Shown here: one piece after another, positions 1 to 9,528 of the stretch | Numbering within the stretch: position 1 is the first letter of the stretch | Layout: every line of letters begins with the position of its first letter | DNA from: Dietzia sp032248695 | GTDB taxonomy: Bacteria > Actinomycetota > Actinomycetes > Mycobacteriales > Mycobacteriaceae | Length of the DNA stretch: 64,000 nt | Direction of reading: 5' to 3' | Assembly: GCF_032248695.1 (NCBI RefSeq) | Contig: NZ_JAVHXC010000006.1 | Span: forward strand, 186,001-250,000 | Made by a program: the position numbers and the translations under genes | Notes under the pieces: generated by a model | Told to the model about the DNA's origin: nothing | The model's input: the letters and a program-made list of their open reading frames with translations, nothing else | Databases searched by the model: none

Positions 1-222
1 TCGGTGTGGCCGACCGGGGACGCCGGGCTCTCACCGCGGGAGGCGGAGATGCTCGCCCTCATCGCACGGGGCCTGTCCAACGAGGACATCGCCGCCGCCT
101 GCTACCTGTCCATCAACACCGTCAAGTCCTACATCCGGGACGCCTACCGCAAGATCGGCGTGACGACCCGCCCGCAGGCCGTGGCCTGGACGATGCGCAA
201 CGGGCTCGAGCCGACCCACTGA
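1..222 (+). CDS. LuxR-type DNA-binding domain, 3' end of a response regulator (partial)
   Basis: The reading frame is open from the first base, so the gene begins outside the window. The visible 73 residues are almost entirely a LuxR/GerE helix-turn-helix: LSPREAEMLALIARGLSNED followed by the recognition helix around SINTVKSYIRDAYRKIG. In this family the domain sits at the C-terminus of two-component response regulators or stand-alone regulators and binds promoter DNA. A GTG at position 4 could start a small protein of helix-turn-helix only, but a truncated larger gene is more likely. The receiver domain, if present, is not in view, so the signal and target genes cannot be inferred. Confidence 0.8.
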   Translation, partial: SVWPTGDAGLSPREAEMLALIARGLSNEDIAAACYLSINTVKSYIRDAYRKIGVTTRPQAVAWTMRNGLEPTH

Positions 223-293
223 GGGACGGGGGCGCCGCGGCCCGGCGGGCCCGGGCCCCGCGGCCGCCGCGGCCCTGCGGCCCTGCGGCGGGG

Positions 294-1001
294 TCAGGTC
301 GCCGCGCCCGACCCCAGCACCCGGGCCAGCCCGTCCCTCATGTGTTCGACCAGCAGCGTGCGGGCGGGCGCCGGGTCCGCCGCGCGCACGGCGTCGGCGA
401 TCGCGCGGTGCTCGGTGAGACGCGCCTGCGCGTCCGTGTAGGTGCTGCGCATGGCGTGCAGGCACATGCTCGTCTCGACCAGCACCGTCTCGTGCACCCG
501 CGACAACCGCGGGCTCCGGGCCGCCTCGACCAGCGCGTGGTGGAAGTCCAGGTCGGCGGCGACCATGGCCGCGGAGCGCGGCTCGTCGGCGAGGCCGGCC
601 ATGACGTCCACCGCGGCGTCGAGGGCGTCCGCGGTCTGCGCACCCAACCCCAGATCGAGGACCCGGTCGAGCGCGGCGGTCTCCACCGTCGTGCGCAGCA
701 GGTACATGTCCTGCACCGCCTCCGGGCTCAGGTCGGCGACGAACAGCCCGCGGTTGCGGTGCGACACGAGCAGACCCTCCTGCGTCAGTCGCTGCATAGC
801 CTCGCGCAGCGGGCCGCGGCTCACGCCCAGGGACCGCGCGAGCCCGGCCTCGCCGAGCTGTGTGCCCGGTGGGAACGTGCCGTCGGAGATGGCCCGGCGC
901 AGGGTGCGCGCGATGAGCGAGGGCGTCGACTCCCGCACCACCGGTTCGAGCCCGGTCGACGCACCGGGATCACCGCCGGCATCGGCAACCGGGAGCGTCA
1001 T
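294..1001 (-). CDS. GntR/FadR-family transcriptional regulator (FCD domain)
   Basis: A 235-residue protein with an N-terminal winged helix (about residues 25-95, including the GntR signature LGVSRGPLREAMQRLTQEGL) followed by an all-helical FCD ligand domain with the metal-site type residues D..H and later H (LDFHHALVEAA, TEHRAIADAV). FadR-subfamily members repress or activate catabolic and transport genes in response to small carboxylates. The ATG at 1001 overlaps the amidase stop as ATGA, so the two genes are translationally coupled and the regulator is co-transcribed downstream of the amidase. A perfect palindrome upstream of the amidase is its probable operator. The ligand is unknown. A longer in-frame reading to 1490 is antisense coding and is not used. 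Confidence 0.9.
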   Translation of the reverse strand: MTLPVADAGGDPGASTGLEPVVRESTPSLIARTLRRAISDGTFPPGTQLGEAGLARSLGVSRGPLREAMQRLTQEGLLVSHRNRGLFVADLSPEAVQDMYLLRTTVETAALDRVLDLGLGAQTADALDAAVDVMAGLADEPRSAAMVAADLDFHHALVEAARSPRLSRVHETVLVETSMCLHAMRSTYTDAQARLTEHRAIADAVRAADPAPARTLLVEHMRDGLARVLGSGAAT

Positions 1002-2470
1002 CGGTCGTCGCCCCCCGCCTCGCCGGCGTGGACCCGCGGCGTCGGCACCACCCTGCCGAGCGCGGCCTCCAGCGCGGCGCCGACCCGCACGACGAGGCGG
1101 TCCTCGAACCGGGCCCCCACGACCTGCAGCCCCACCGGCAGGCCGGCGTCGGTCGTGCCGCACGGCAGGCTCAGCGCGGGCTGCTGGGTCATGTTGAACG
1201 GGTAGGTGTACGGCGTCCACGACGTCCAGTCGGGGCTGTGCCATCCCGGCGGCACGTCCGACCCGACGGGGAACGCCGGGATCGGCGTGGTGGGCGTGAC
1301 GAGGATGTCGTAGCTCTGGTGGAAGTCGGCCATCCGCGCGCCCAGCGCCATGCGGACCGCCACCGCGTCGAGGTAGTCGGCCGCGGAGAAGTCGCGGTAG
1401 CGTCCCAACGCCTCCCGCATCGACGGGTCCACGCGCTCGATCGCGTCGGGCCCGTGGGGCGCGAGGACCGCCGCGAGCCCGGAGAACCACAGCACGTGGA
1501 ACGCGTCCACGGGATCGGTCACCTCGGGGTCGACGGTGTCGACGTGCGCGCCCAGTGACTCGAGGACCCCGACCGCGCGGGTGACCTCACGCTCGACCTC
1601 GGCGTCGTTGCGACCGAACCCCAGCGTGGGACTGTAGGCGACCCGCAGTCCGTCGAGCGGGCGGTCGCCCCGCGCCCCCTCGGTCGCGGACGCGAGGTAG
1701 CCGCCGGGCCCGGGTGTCGTGGCGCGGGCGGGAACGGCCGACCAGTCGCGCGGGTCGGGGCGCAGCAGGGCGTCCATGAACGCGGCGGTGTCGGCCACGG
1801 TCCGGGTCATGGGGCCCGCGTGGGCGAGGGTGCCGAACGGGCTCGAGGGGAACATGGGGATGACACCGTAGGTGGGCTTGAGCGCCACGATGCCGCAGAA
1901 CGCGGCGGGGATCCTGACCGAGCCGCCGCCGTCGGTCCCGAGGGCGAGCTGACCGAGGCCCGCGGCGACCGCGGCCGACGCCCCGCCGCTCGACCCGCCC
2001 GGGGTGAGGGCGGGATCGTGCGGGTTGCGGGTGATCCCCGTCAGGGTGTTGTCGGTGACGCCCTTCCACGCGAACTCCGGCGTGGTGGTCTTGCCGATCA
2101 CCACGCAGCCGGCCTCGTGCGCGGCGGAGGTGACCGGGGCGTCGTCGGGCCAGGACGCGGGGGCGTCGGCCCCCGGCTTGTCGACGAGGATCCGCGAACC
2201 CCGTAGGGTCGGGACGCCACGGGTGTAGAAGATGTCCTTGATCGACGTGGGCACCCCGTCCAGCGGGCTCAGCGGCTCACCGCGGCGGTACCGCTCCTCC
2301 GAGCGCCGGGCGGCGGCGAGGGTCGCCTCGCGGTCGACGTGGCAGAAGGCGTTGATCGCGCCGTCGACCCGCTCGATCGCGTCGAGCGCCTCCGTCGCCG
2401 CGTCCACCGGCGAGTAGGCACCGTCCCGGAAGCACTCGGCCAGCTCCAACGCCGTCAAAGAGAATGTCAT
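998..2470 (-). CDS. Amidase, amidase-signature family
   Basis: A 490-residue amidase-signature hydrolase. The catalytic triad regions are visible: the lysine in GVPTSIKDIFYTRG, the cis-serine in the glycine/serine stretch TPGGSSGGASA, and the nucleophilic serine in GGSVRIPAAFCGIVALKP. The family hydrolyses amides to carboxylate plus ammonia; GatA is a relative, but no gatB or gatC is nearby, so this is a stand-alone catabolic amidase. The ATG start has a good ribosome site (GGAAGG, 7 nt upstream). The gene is coupled to the GntR regulator and sits next to an amino-acid-type ABC importer, so it may deamidate an imported or diffusing compound. The substrate is not predictable. Confidence 0.88.
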   Translation of the reverse strand: MTFSLTALELAECFRDGAYSPVDAATEALDAIERVDGAINAFCHVDREATLAAARRSEERYRRGEPLSPLDGVPTSIKDIFYTRGVPTLRGSRILVDKPGADAPASWPDDAPVTSAAHEAGCVVIGKTTTPEFAWKGVTDNTLTGITRNPHDPALTPGGSSGGASAAVAAGLGQLALGTDGGGSVRIPAAFCGIVALKPTYGVIPMFPSSPFGTLAHAGPMTRTVADTAAFMDALLRPDPRDWSAVPARATTPGPGGYLASATEGARGDRPLDGLRVAYSPTLGFGRNDAEVEREVTRAVGVLESLGAHVDTVDPEVTDPVDAFHVLWFSGLAAVLAPHGPDAIERVDPSMREALGRYRDFSAADYLDAVAVRMALGARMADFHQSYDILVTPTTPIPAFPVGSDVPPGWHSPDWTSWTPYTYPFNMTQQPALSLPCGTTDAGLPVGLQVVGARFEDRLVVRVGAALEAALGRVVPTPRVHAGEAGGDDR

Positions 2471-2495
2471 CCGGGCACCTTCCGCCGAACCGTCT

Positions 2496-2509
2496 GATTG
2501 TCGACAATC
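2496..2509. promoter_or_regulatory. Perfect 14-bp palindrome, probable GntR/FadR operator
   Basis: GATTGTCGACAATC is a perfect inverted repeat 26 bp upstream of the amidase start. It abuts a minus-strand -10 hexamer candidate, TACGAT (2511-2506). FadR-subfamily regulators typically bind short palindromes of the TTGT..ACAA type, and such a regulator is encoded two genes into the same operon, so autoregulation is the natural reading. The assignment to this particular regulator is inference. Confidence 0.65.
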
Positions 2510-2553
2510 GTACAGCGCGGCCGCGCCCGGTCAAGGCCCCCGCGCGCGCCGGC

Positions 2554-3375
2554 TCAGCGGTCGAGGACGGCCTTGAGGAAGGTGCGGGTCCGCTCCTGTC
2601 GGGGCTTGGTGAAGATGTCCTCGGGCGTCCCCTCCTCGACGATCTTGCCCTTGTCGAACACCAGCACCCGGTCGGCGACGTCGCGGGCGAAGCCCATCTC
2701 GTGGGTGACGATGAGCATGGTGATGTCGGTGGACTCGGCGATCATCCGCAACACCCCGAGCACGTCCGCGACCAGCTCCGGATCGAGCGCCGACGTGACC
2801 TCGTCGAGCAGCAGGATGTCCGGGTCCATGGCCAGCGCGCGGGCGATCGCGACGCGCTGCTGCTGCCCGCCCGAGAGGGTCGTGGGGTGCGCGCGCTCCT
2901 TGTCGGCGAGCCCCACGGTCGTCAGGAGCTCGCGTGCCCGCGCCTCCGCCTCCTCCCTGGACCGGCCCAGGACGTGGATCTGCGCCTCGGTGATGTTCCT
3001 CAGCACCGTCATGTTGGGGAACAGGTTGAACTGCTGGAACACCATGCCGATCTTCGACCGGACGGCGCGCAGGTGCTTCTGCGAGGGCTTGACCAGCTTG
3101 TCGCCCTTGCGCTGGTGGGTCAGCGGCTCGCCGTCCACCCAGATCACGCCGTCGTCCACCGACTCGATCGTCATGAGCAACCGCAGGATCGTCGTCTTGC
3201 CCGAACCGCTCGGGCCGATGAGCGCGACCCGCTCGCCACGCCGGACGGTGAAGTCCAGGCTGTCCAGGACGGTGTGGTCGCCGAACTTCTTGACCACCCC
3301 GTCGAAGCACACCATCGGCGTGTCGTCGGGTCCCGGCGTCCCCGGCCGGGCCGGGGCGGTGGCGTCAGTAGGCAA
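2554..3375 (-). CDS. ehuA: ABC transporter ATP-binding protein, EhuA-like (polar amino acid / ectoine type)
   Basis: A 273-residue ATPase of the polar amino-acid (PAAT) importer class. It has Walker A GPSGSGKTT, the signature LSGGQQQRVAIARAL, Walker B ILLLDEVTSALDPE, and the H-loop in IVTHEMGFARDVADRV. It would drive the two permeases encoded immediately upstream. The TTG start at 3375 overlaps the upstream permease stop by 11 nt and has a GGAGAAG site in front of it; the alternative ATG at 3315 has a weaker site and would leave MVCFDGVVKKFG as the N-terminus. Similarity to EhuA of ectoine transporters is judged from memory of the family, so an ordinary amino-acid importer remains possible. 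Confidence 0.85.
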   Translation of the reverse strand: MPTDATAPARPGTPGPDDTPMVCFDGVVKKFGDHTVLDSLDFTVRRGERVALIGPSGSGKTTILRLLMTIESVDDGVIWVDGEPLTHQRKGDKLVKPSQKHLRAVRSKIGMVFQQFNLFPNMTVLRNITEAQIHVLGRSREEAEARARELLTTVGLADKERAHPTTLSGGQQQRVAIARALAMDPDILLLDEVTSALDPELVADVLGVLRMIAESTDITMLIVTHEMGFARDVADRVLVFDKGKIVEEGTPEDIFTKPRQERTRTFLKAVLDR

Positions 3376-4009
3376 GGGACTTCTCCAGTCTCCGGATGAG
3401 GATCGAGGTCGGATAGCTCGCGAGGAGGAAGATCACGCCGGCCAGCGTGATGGGCTCGAGGTACTGGAAGTTGCGGGCCCCGTACTGCTGCGCCGCCGTC
3501 ACCATCTCCACGACGGTGATGGCGAACAGGAACGGCGTGTCCTTGAACAGCGAGATCGCGTAGTTCCCCAGGGCGGGGACGGTGTTGCGGATCGCCTGCG
3601 GGAGCACGACCGCGCGCCAGGTCCGCCCCGCGGGCAGGGACAGGGCCCGGGCCGCCTCCCACTGACCCCTCGGCACCGCCTCGATCCCCGCCCGGTACAC
3701 CTCCGCCATGTAGGTCGCGTAGTGGATGCCGATCACCGCGATACCGATCTGCAGCGCGGTGAACTGCGGCAACAGGAAGTAGGCGAACAGCAGCTGCACC
3801 ACGAGCGGGGTGAGGCGGATGAACTCGCTCACCATGCGCAGGGGCACCGTGATCACGGCCGGGGCCGCCCGCCGCAGGATGGCCACCACCAACCCCAGGG
3901 CGGCGGCGATGAGGAACCCGACCACCGTAGCCAGCAGGGTGATGCGGAACCCCTCGAGCAGGACGGGGACGGCCTCGGCGGCGCGTTCCCAGCTCCAGTC
4001 CACTCTCAT
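3365..4009 (-). CDS. ehuD: ABC transporter permease, EhuD-like
   Basis: A 214-residue inner-membrane permease of the HisM/HisQ type, with several hydrophobic segments (for example residues 18-45, TLLATVVGFLIAAALGLVVA) and the EAA-type loop around AARALSLPAGRTWRAVVLPQ that contacts the ATPase. It pairs with the next permease to form the channel of the importer. The ATG at 4009 overlaps the preceding stop as ATGA, and its own stop overlaps the ATPase start, so the whole operon is translationally coupled. Assignment as the D rather than the C subunit rests on order and size. Confidence 0.83.
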   Translation of the reverse strand: MRVDWSWERAAEAVPVLLEGFRITLLATVVGFLIAAALGLVVAILRRAAPAVITVPLRMVSEFIRLTPLVVQLLFAYFLLPQFTALQIGIAVIGIHYATYMAEVYRAGIEAVPRGQWEAARALSLPAGRTWRAVVLPQAIRNTVPALGNYAISLFKDTPFLFAITVVEMVTAAQQYGARNFQYLEPITLAGVIFLLASYPTSILIRRLEKSLAY

Positions 4010-4737
4010 CGACCCACCCCCACTGCCTCGTCGACCCGTTCGGGGCGAAGACTCAGGACCTCACGCATCGACGGCCCCGCCCCGAGCCGGGCCTTCGCGC
4101 CGACCTCGAGCAGATTCATGAACAGGGTGAGGGCGTAGGCGATGAGGAAGTACAGGACCAGGCCGACGCCGAACGCGAAGACGGTGTCGCCGGTGACCCG
4201 GCGCAGCTCTCCGATGTGATAGGTCAGGTCCTGGAGCAGGATGAAGCTCGCCAACGCGCTGCCCTTGAGCAACTGGATGAGCAGGTTGTTCAGCGGCGGG
4301 ATCATCTGCACCCAGGCCTGCGGGAACACGATCCGGTACAGCCGCTGCCAGGGCGTGAAGTTCAGCGCGAGCGCCGCCTCCCACTGCGGGTCCGGGACTG
4401 CGGCGAGCGAGCCGCGGACCACCTCGGCCGCGTACGCCCCGTAGTTGAGCCCCAGCGCGAGGATCCCGCAGAACATGGGATCGAGTTCGTACCCGAGCAG
4501 GGGCAGCACGAAGAACAGCCAGAACAACTGCACCAGCAGGGACGTCCCGCGGAAGAACTCGACGATCGTCCTCGACACCCCGCGGATCAGCAGGTGACGG
4601 GACCCGGCGGCGACACCCAGCACCAGGGCGAGGATGAACGCCAGAGCCGCCCCGCCGAGGGTGAGGTAGATGGTGGTGAGGATGCCCTCCTGGAAGCGCG
4701 GCCACGCCTCCAGGAAGGCATCGATGTTGCCGCCCAC
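4006..4737 (-). CDS. ehuC: ABC transporter permease, EhuC-like
   Basis: A 243-residue permease of the same PAAT class, with membrane segments at about residues 20-45, 65-90, 150-175 and 200-225 and an EAA loop around AALALNFTPWQRLYRIVFPQAW. It begins with GTG 6 nt downstream of the substrate-binding protein gene. With EhuD it should form the heterodimeric membrane core. The last 30 residues are a charged cytoplasmic tail (RLGAGPSMREVLSLRPERVD), longer than in many relatives. Confidence 0.83.
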   Translation of the reverse strand: MGGNIDAFLEAWPRFQEGILTTIYLTLGGAALAFILALVLGVAAGSRHLLIRGVSRTIVEFFRGTSLLVQLFWLFFVLPLLGYELDPMFCGILALGLNYGAYAAEVVRGSLAAVPDPQWEAALALNFTPWQRLYRIVFPQAWVQMIPPLNNLLIQLLKGSALASFILLQDLTYHIGELRRVTGDTVFAFGVGLVLYFLIAYALTLFMNLLEVGAKARLGAGPSMREVLSLRPERVDEAVGVGR

Positions 4738-4743
4738 CGCCTG

Positions 4744-5640
4744 CTACTCGACCCCGGCGCACAGGTCGGCGGTCGTGAGGTCGGGGTCGGGCAGCTCCTC
4801 CTCGGTGAACCCGAACTCGCCCACGATCGACAGGTACTTCTCGGGATCAGAGGTGATCTTGGCCAGCTCCTCGTTGTAGGCCTCCAGCAGCTCCCGGTCG
4901 TCGGTGCGGAACACGGTGCCGCCGGCGCCGACCTGCGGTACGCCGTTGATCTCGGCGACGAAGGACTGGGTGACCTCGACCGGGGCGTCGGGGTTGTTGT
5001 TCTTCATCCAGTTGAGCGAGATCCCGGTCAGCGCGAACACGTCGGCGCGGCCGGAGGTCACGGCGTCCATCCCGTCCTGCGGGGTGGCCACCTGGGTGGA
5101 GTCGATCCCGAGCTGGGCCGCGTAGTCGGTCTCGATGGCGCCGGTCATGGTGGCGAGCCGCGCCCCGCTGTCGGCCACCGACTGCATGTCGGTCAGGTTC
5201 AGCGGGTTGCCCTCCGCCACCATCAGGGCCGTGGTGTAGTTGAACTCCGGCTCGCTGAACGCGGCCTGTTCGCAGCGCTCGGGCAGGATCGACATGCCGG
5301 CGCTGACGACGTCGAACCGGTTGGCCTGCAGTCCGGGGATGAGCGCGCCGAAGTCGGCGTTGACCCCCTCGACCGTCTCGATACCGAGGTTGCCGAAGAT
5401 CTCGCGGTGCAGTGCCACGGTGGCGCCGGTGAGCTCCCCGTTCTCCATGAAGGAGTACGGGGCCTCGCCCGCGAACCCGACCGTCACGCTGCCCCGCTCC
5501 TGCAGCGTCTCCAAGAGGCTCGACTCGTCATCGGTGTTCGTCGACGTGCAGCCCGTCAGCCCCAACCCGACCGCCAGGGCGGCGGCGATCACGGTCCTGG
5601 TACGACGGCGTACGGATGTCCTCGGCCCTGCTGGTGCCAT
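4744..5640 (-). CDS. ehuB: ABC transporter substrate-binding lipoprotein, EhuB-like
   Basis: A 298-residue extracytoplasmic solute-binding protein. It has an arginine-rich N-terminus, a hydrophobic stretch and a lipobox (LGLTGC), so it is lipid-anchored outside the membrane. The ligand domain carries features typical of EhuB: GEAPYSFMENGELTGATVAL, then VEGVNADFGALIPGLQANRF and SAGMSILPERCEQAAFSEP, where the arginine before Cys is the usual ligand-carboxylate contact. Ectoine or hydroxyectoine is the likeliest ligand by family resemblance, though no ectoine catabolic genes are nearby. An in-frame TTG lies at 5649, but the ribosome site GGAAGG is spaced correctly only for the ATG at 5640. Confidence 0.85.
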   Translation of the reverse strand: MAPAGPRTSVRRRTRTVIAAALAVGLGLTGCTSTNTDDESSLLETLQERGSVTVGFAGEAPYSFMENGELTGATVALHREIFGNLGIETVEGVNADFGALIPGLQANRFDVVSAGMSILPERCEQAAFSEPEFNYTTALMVAEGNPLNLTDMQSVADSGARLATMTGAIETDYAAQLGIDSTQVATPQDGMDAVTSGRADVFALTGISLNWMKNNNPDAPVEVTQSFVAEINGVPQVGAGGTVFRTDDRELLEAYNEELAKITSDPEKYLSIVGEFGFTEEELPDPDLTTADLCAGVE

Positions 5641-5770
5641 GGTCTTCAACCTTCCGGTCGCGGTCGGGTGCCGGGCGCGGTGCTGCGTTCCCGATTCCCC
5701 TCGCGTTCTCCGGTCTGTGTCGCCACGCCCGACTCATCCGACATTTGGGTTTCACCGAAAGTAGCACGCG

Positions 5771-5785
5771 TCACATCCAGTGTGA
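5771..5785. promoter_or_regulatory. Inverted repeat in the ehuB-otsB divergent intergenic region
   Basis: TCACATCCAGTGTGA has 5-bp arms (TCACA/TGTGA) and a 5-bp spacer. It lies between the divergently read substrate-binding protein gene and otsB. The arms are in the opposite order to a GlxR/CRP site, so it is not one. It could be an operator for either side; the regulator is unknown. Confidence 0.3.
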
Positions 5786-5823
5786 GCGGCATTCATTTAT
5801 CTGCCGGGCCTATCCTGAGCGTC

Positions 5824-6582
5824 ATGACGGCATCCGAGACGCTCGCCGAGGCACTGCGCCGCGCCGCCGCGGCCCCCACGCTGGTGGTCGCGTGCGACTA
5901 CGACGGCACGCTGGCCCCGTTCGTCGACGACCCCACGCAGGCCGTGCCCGCCCCCGGCGCCGCCGAGGCCCTCGCGCGGCTGGCGGGACTGCCGCGCACG
6001 ACCGTCGCGCTGCTGTCGGGACGCAACCGGGCCGCGCTGTCCGAGGTGAGCGGGGCGGGCGCCCCGGTGGTGCTGGTGGGCAGCCACGGGTCCGAGTGGG
6101 AGGGTGGGTTCGACTCCCCCCTCGACGACGACGAGGTGGCGCTGCTCGAGCGGGTCCGGTCCGATCTCGAGGAGATCGTCTCCCGCACCCCCGGCGCGCA
6201 CGTCGAGACCAAGCCCACCGCCGCGGTGCTGCACGTCCGGCCGGTGGCGGACGCCGCGGCCCGGGAACGCGCGCAGTCCGAGGCGATGGCCGGTCCCGCG
6301 GCGCTCGACGGGGTGTTCGTCACCGAGGGCAAGAACGTCGTGGAGATCGCGGTGCGCGAGGCGAGCAAGGGTGCCGCCATCGAGAAGATGGTCGAGCAGA
6401 CCGGCGCGGAGGTCGCACTGTTCATCGGCGACGACGTCACCGACGAACGCGGCTTCGCCCGGTTGCGCCCGCAGGACATCGGCGTGAAGGTCGGCAGCGG
6501 CGAGACCGCCGCCACCCACCGGGTGGACGACATCACCGCGGTCGTGGGCCTGCTCGGCACGCTCGCCGACCTGCGCGGCTGA
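5824..6582 (+). CDS. otsB: Trehalose-6-phosphate phosphatase (HAD superfamily)
   Basis: A 252-residue HAD phosphatase that dephosphorylates trehalose 6-phosphate, the last step of the OtsA-OtsB route to trehalose, an osmoprotectant and a precursor of mycolyl glycolipids. HAD motif I is DYDGTLAPFV (both aspartates present), motif II is LLSGR, the lysine motif lies in EGKNVVEIAVREASKG, and motif III/IV is IGDDVTDERGF. No otsA is adjacent. A -10-like TATCCT at 5811-5816 sits 7 bp before the ATG, so a leaderless transcript is plausible. Confidence 0.9.
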   Translation: MTASETLAEALRRAAAAPTLVVACDYDGTLAPFVDDPTQAVPAPGAAEALARLAGLPRTTVALLSGRNRAALSEVSGAGAPVVLVGSHGSEWEGGFDSPLDDDEVALLERVRSDLEEIVSRTPGAHVETKPTAAVLHVRPVADAAARERAQSEAMAGPAALDGVFVTEGKNVVEIAVREASKGAAIEKMVEQTGAEVALFIGDDVTDERGFARLRPQDIGVKVGSGETAATHRVDDITAVVGLLGTLADLRG

Positions 6583-6645
6583 TCCGCGGCCACGGCGTCG
6601 CGGACCCCCCGGTTCCACACGCCGGGGCGCCCACCGTTCTACACT

Positions 6646-6666
6646 TAACGACAACGGTTCCCATTA
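6646..6666. promoter_or_regulatory. Zur-like operator in front of the zinc importer
   Basis: An imperfect 21-bp palindrome with half sites TAACGACAAC and GTTCCCATTA around a central G; 7 of 10 arm positions are complementary. It lies directly upstream of the znuA-type gene. Actinobacterial Zur sites are AT-rich palindromes of this length with a TAATG..AA.C core, and it stands out against the GC-rich surroundings. Binding by Zur, rather than a manganese regulator, is inferred from the downstream genes. Confidence 0.6.
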
Positions 6667-6683
6667 CTACGAGAGTGGTGCTC

Positions 6684-7746
6684 GTGTCGTCGACCTCCCG
6701 CCAGAAGCGCACCCGTCCGAACCGAGCGCTGGCCGCGCTCGCGGTGACCCTCCTCGGCGCGAGCACGCTCGCCGCCTGCGGCGCCGACGGGCAGGCCGCC
6801 ACCGGTGACGGCGACGGCCCGGAGGTGGTCGCCTCGACAACCGTCTACGCCGACATCGCCCGACAGGTGGCCGGCGACAACGCGACGGTCGAGTCCGTCA
6901 TCTCCGACCCCACCGCCGACCCGCACTCCTTCGAGGCCAGCCCGGCGGACGCCGCCGCCGTCGCCGCCGCCGACCTGGTGGTCTACAACGGCGCCGGTTA
7001 CGACGGCTTCGTGGACCAGGCCCTCGGGAACGCGGGCGACGTCCCGGTCGTGCGGGCCGTCGACGAGTACTCACGGGTCACCGGCGGCGCCGTCGGGGCA
7101 CACGAGCACGGCGAGGACGGCGAGGACGGCGATCACGCTGCGCACGACGGGCACGACCACGGTGCCGTCGACGGGCCCGACGGGCACGACGGGCACGACC
7201 ACGGTGCCGGCGAGAACGAGCACGTCTGGTTCAGCTTTCCCACCGTCGCCGCGGTCGCCGAGCGCGTCGCCGAGGAACTGGCCGCCCTCGACGCCGACAA
7301 CGCCGACGAGTACCGCGCCAACGCCCGCGAGTTCGCCGACGCCCTCGCCCCGCTCGACGACGAGCTCGACGCCATCCACGACCGCGGCCACTTCCCCTAC
7401 GCCCAGACCGAGCAGGTCGGCGCCCACCTGTTCGAGGCCGCGCACCTGACCGACCTGACGCCGCGCGGATTCCTCTCCTCCGTCGAGGACGACACCGACC
7501 CGTCCGCCGCCGACCTCGCCGCACTGCTGGACCTGCTCGCCGAGCGACGGGTCGCCTTCCTCGCCTTCAACTCCCAGACCGAGACCTCCGTCACCGCCCG
7601 CGTCCGCGACGCGGCCGAGGAGGCGGACGTCGTCGTCGTCGACCTCACCGAGACCCTCCCCGAGGGCGCCGACTACCTGGGATGGATGACCGGCATCGTC
7701 GAGCAGCTGTCCGGCGCACTGGCCGACGCCACGCCCGCCGACGACG

Positions 7747-7757
<11 letters not shown>
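6684..7757 (+). CDS. znuA: Zinc ABC transporter substrate-binding lipoprotein (ZnuA type)
   Basis: A 357-residue cluster A-I metal-binding protein that captures zinc outside the membrane and delivers it to the permease encoded downstream. It has a basic N-terminus, a hydrophobic segment and a lipobox (LAAC). The binding domain starts at VVASTTVYADIARQVAG with the first histidine ligand in DPHSFEASPAD. It is followed by a long His/Asp/Gly-rich loop (about residues 140-175, with HDGHDHG and HDHGAGENEH), the mark of zinc-specific members. Three GTG codons (6675, 6678, 6684) are possible starts; the GAGAG site at 6671-6675 is best spaced for 6684. Manganese members lack such a loop, so zinc is strongly favoured. 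Confidence 0.88.
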
Positions 7758-8654
<897 letters not shown>

Positions 8655-8655
<1 letters not shown>

Positions 8656-9503
8656 TGGACCGTCTGCTCGAGATCGCCGGGTCCCTCGCCGACACCGAGA
8701 CCACCGCCTACCTGCTCCGACAGGACTTCGTGGTGCTCGGCCTCGCAGCGATCGCCCTGCTCGGCCTGCTCTCCGGCGCCATCGGACCGTTCATCGTCAT
8801 GCGGCAGATGTCGTTCTCCGTGCACGGCGCCAGCGAACTGGCCCTCACCGGCGCCGCCGCCGCGCTGCTGTTCGGACTCAACCTGGGGTTCGGCGCGATC
8901 GTGGGGTCGGTGATCGCCGCGCTGATGTTCGGGATCATGGGGTCCCGGGCCTCCCAACGCGACTCCTCGATCGGCGTCGTGCTGGCCTTCGGCCTCGGGC
9001 TGGCCGTGCTGTTCATCCACCTCTACCCCGGCCGCTCCGGAACCAGCTTCTCCCTGCTCACCGGGCAGATCGTCGGCGTCTCCGAACACGGGCTCGTGCA
9101 GATGGCGGTGGTCGCGGCGATCATCTGCGGCGCCCTGGTCCTGCTGTACCGGCCGCTCGTGTTCTCCTCCGCCGACCCCGAGGTCGCCGCCGCGCGGGGC
9201 GTGCCCGTCCGCGCGATCAACATGATCTTCGCCGTCCTCGTGGGGCTGGCCGCCGCGCAGGCCGTCCAGGTCGTCGGCGCGCTGCTCGTGCTCTCGCTGC
9301 TCATCACGCCCGCCGCCGCGGCCGCGGCCGTCACGTCCAGCCCGGGGCGCGCGATCGGCCTGACGATCCTGTTCGCCGAGATCGCCGCCGTGGGCGGGAT
9401 GCTGCTCTCGCTGGCCCCCGGCGTGCCCGTCTCGGTGTTCGTCACCACCATCTCGTTCGTCATCTACCTCGCCTGCCGCGCCGTGGCGGCCGTGCGGCGA
9501 TGA
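8655..9503 (+). CDS. znuB: Zinc ABC transporter permease (ZnuB type)
   Basis: A 282-residue integral membrane protein of the ABC-3 permease family, with about eight hydrophobic segments. Recognisable elements are IGPFIVMRQMSFSVHGASEL near the N-terminus, the stretch RGVPVRAINMIFAVLVGLAA that forms the coupling region with the ATPase, and VVGALLVLSLLITPAAAA. It completes the znuA-znuC-znuB importer and is translationally coupled to the ATPase. Nothing follows it in the operon; the next gene starts 26 bp later with its own GTG. Confidence 0.88.
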
Positions 9504-9528
9504 CCGCGCGGGGACTAGCGTCACGGAC

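Noticed and set aside
5771..5785. GlxR site between ehuB and otsB
   Set aside because: The half sites are in reverse order (TCACA then TGTGA) and the spacer is 5 bp, so it does not fit TGTGA-N6-TCACA.
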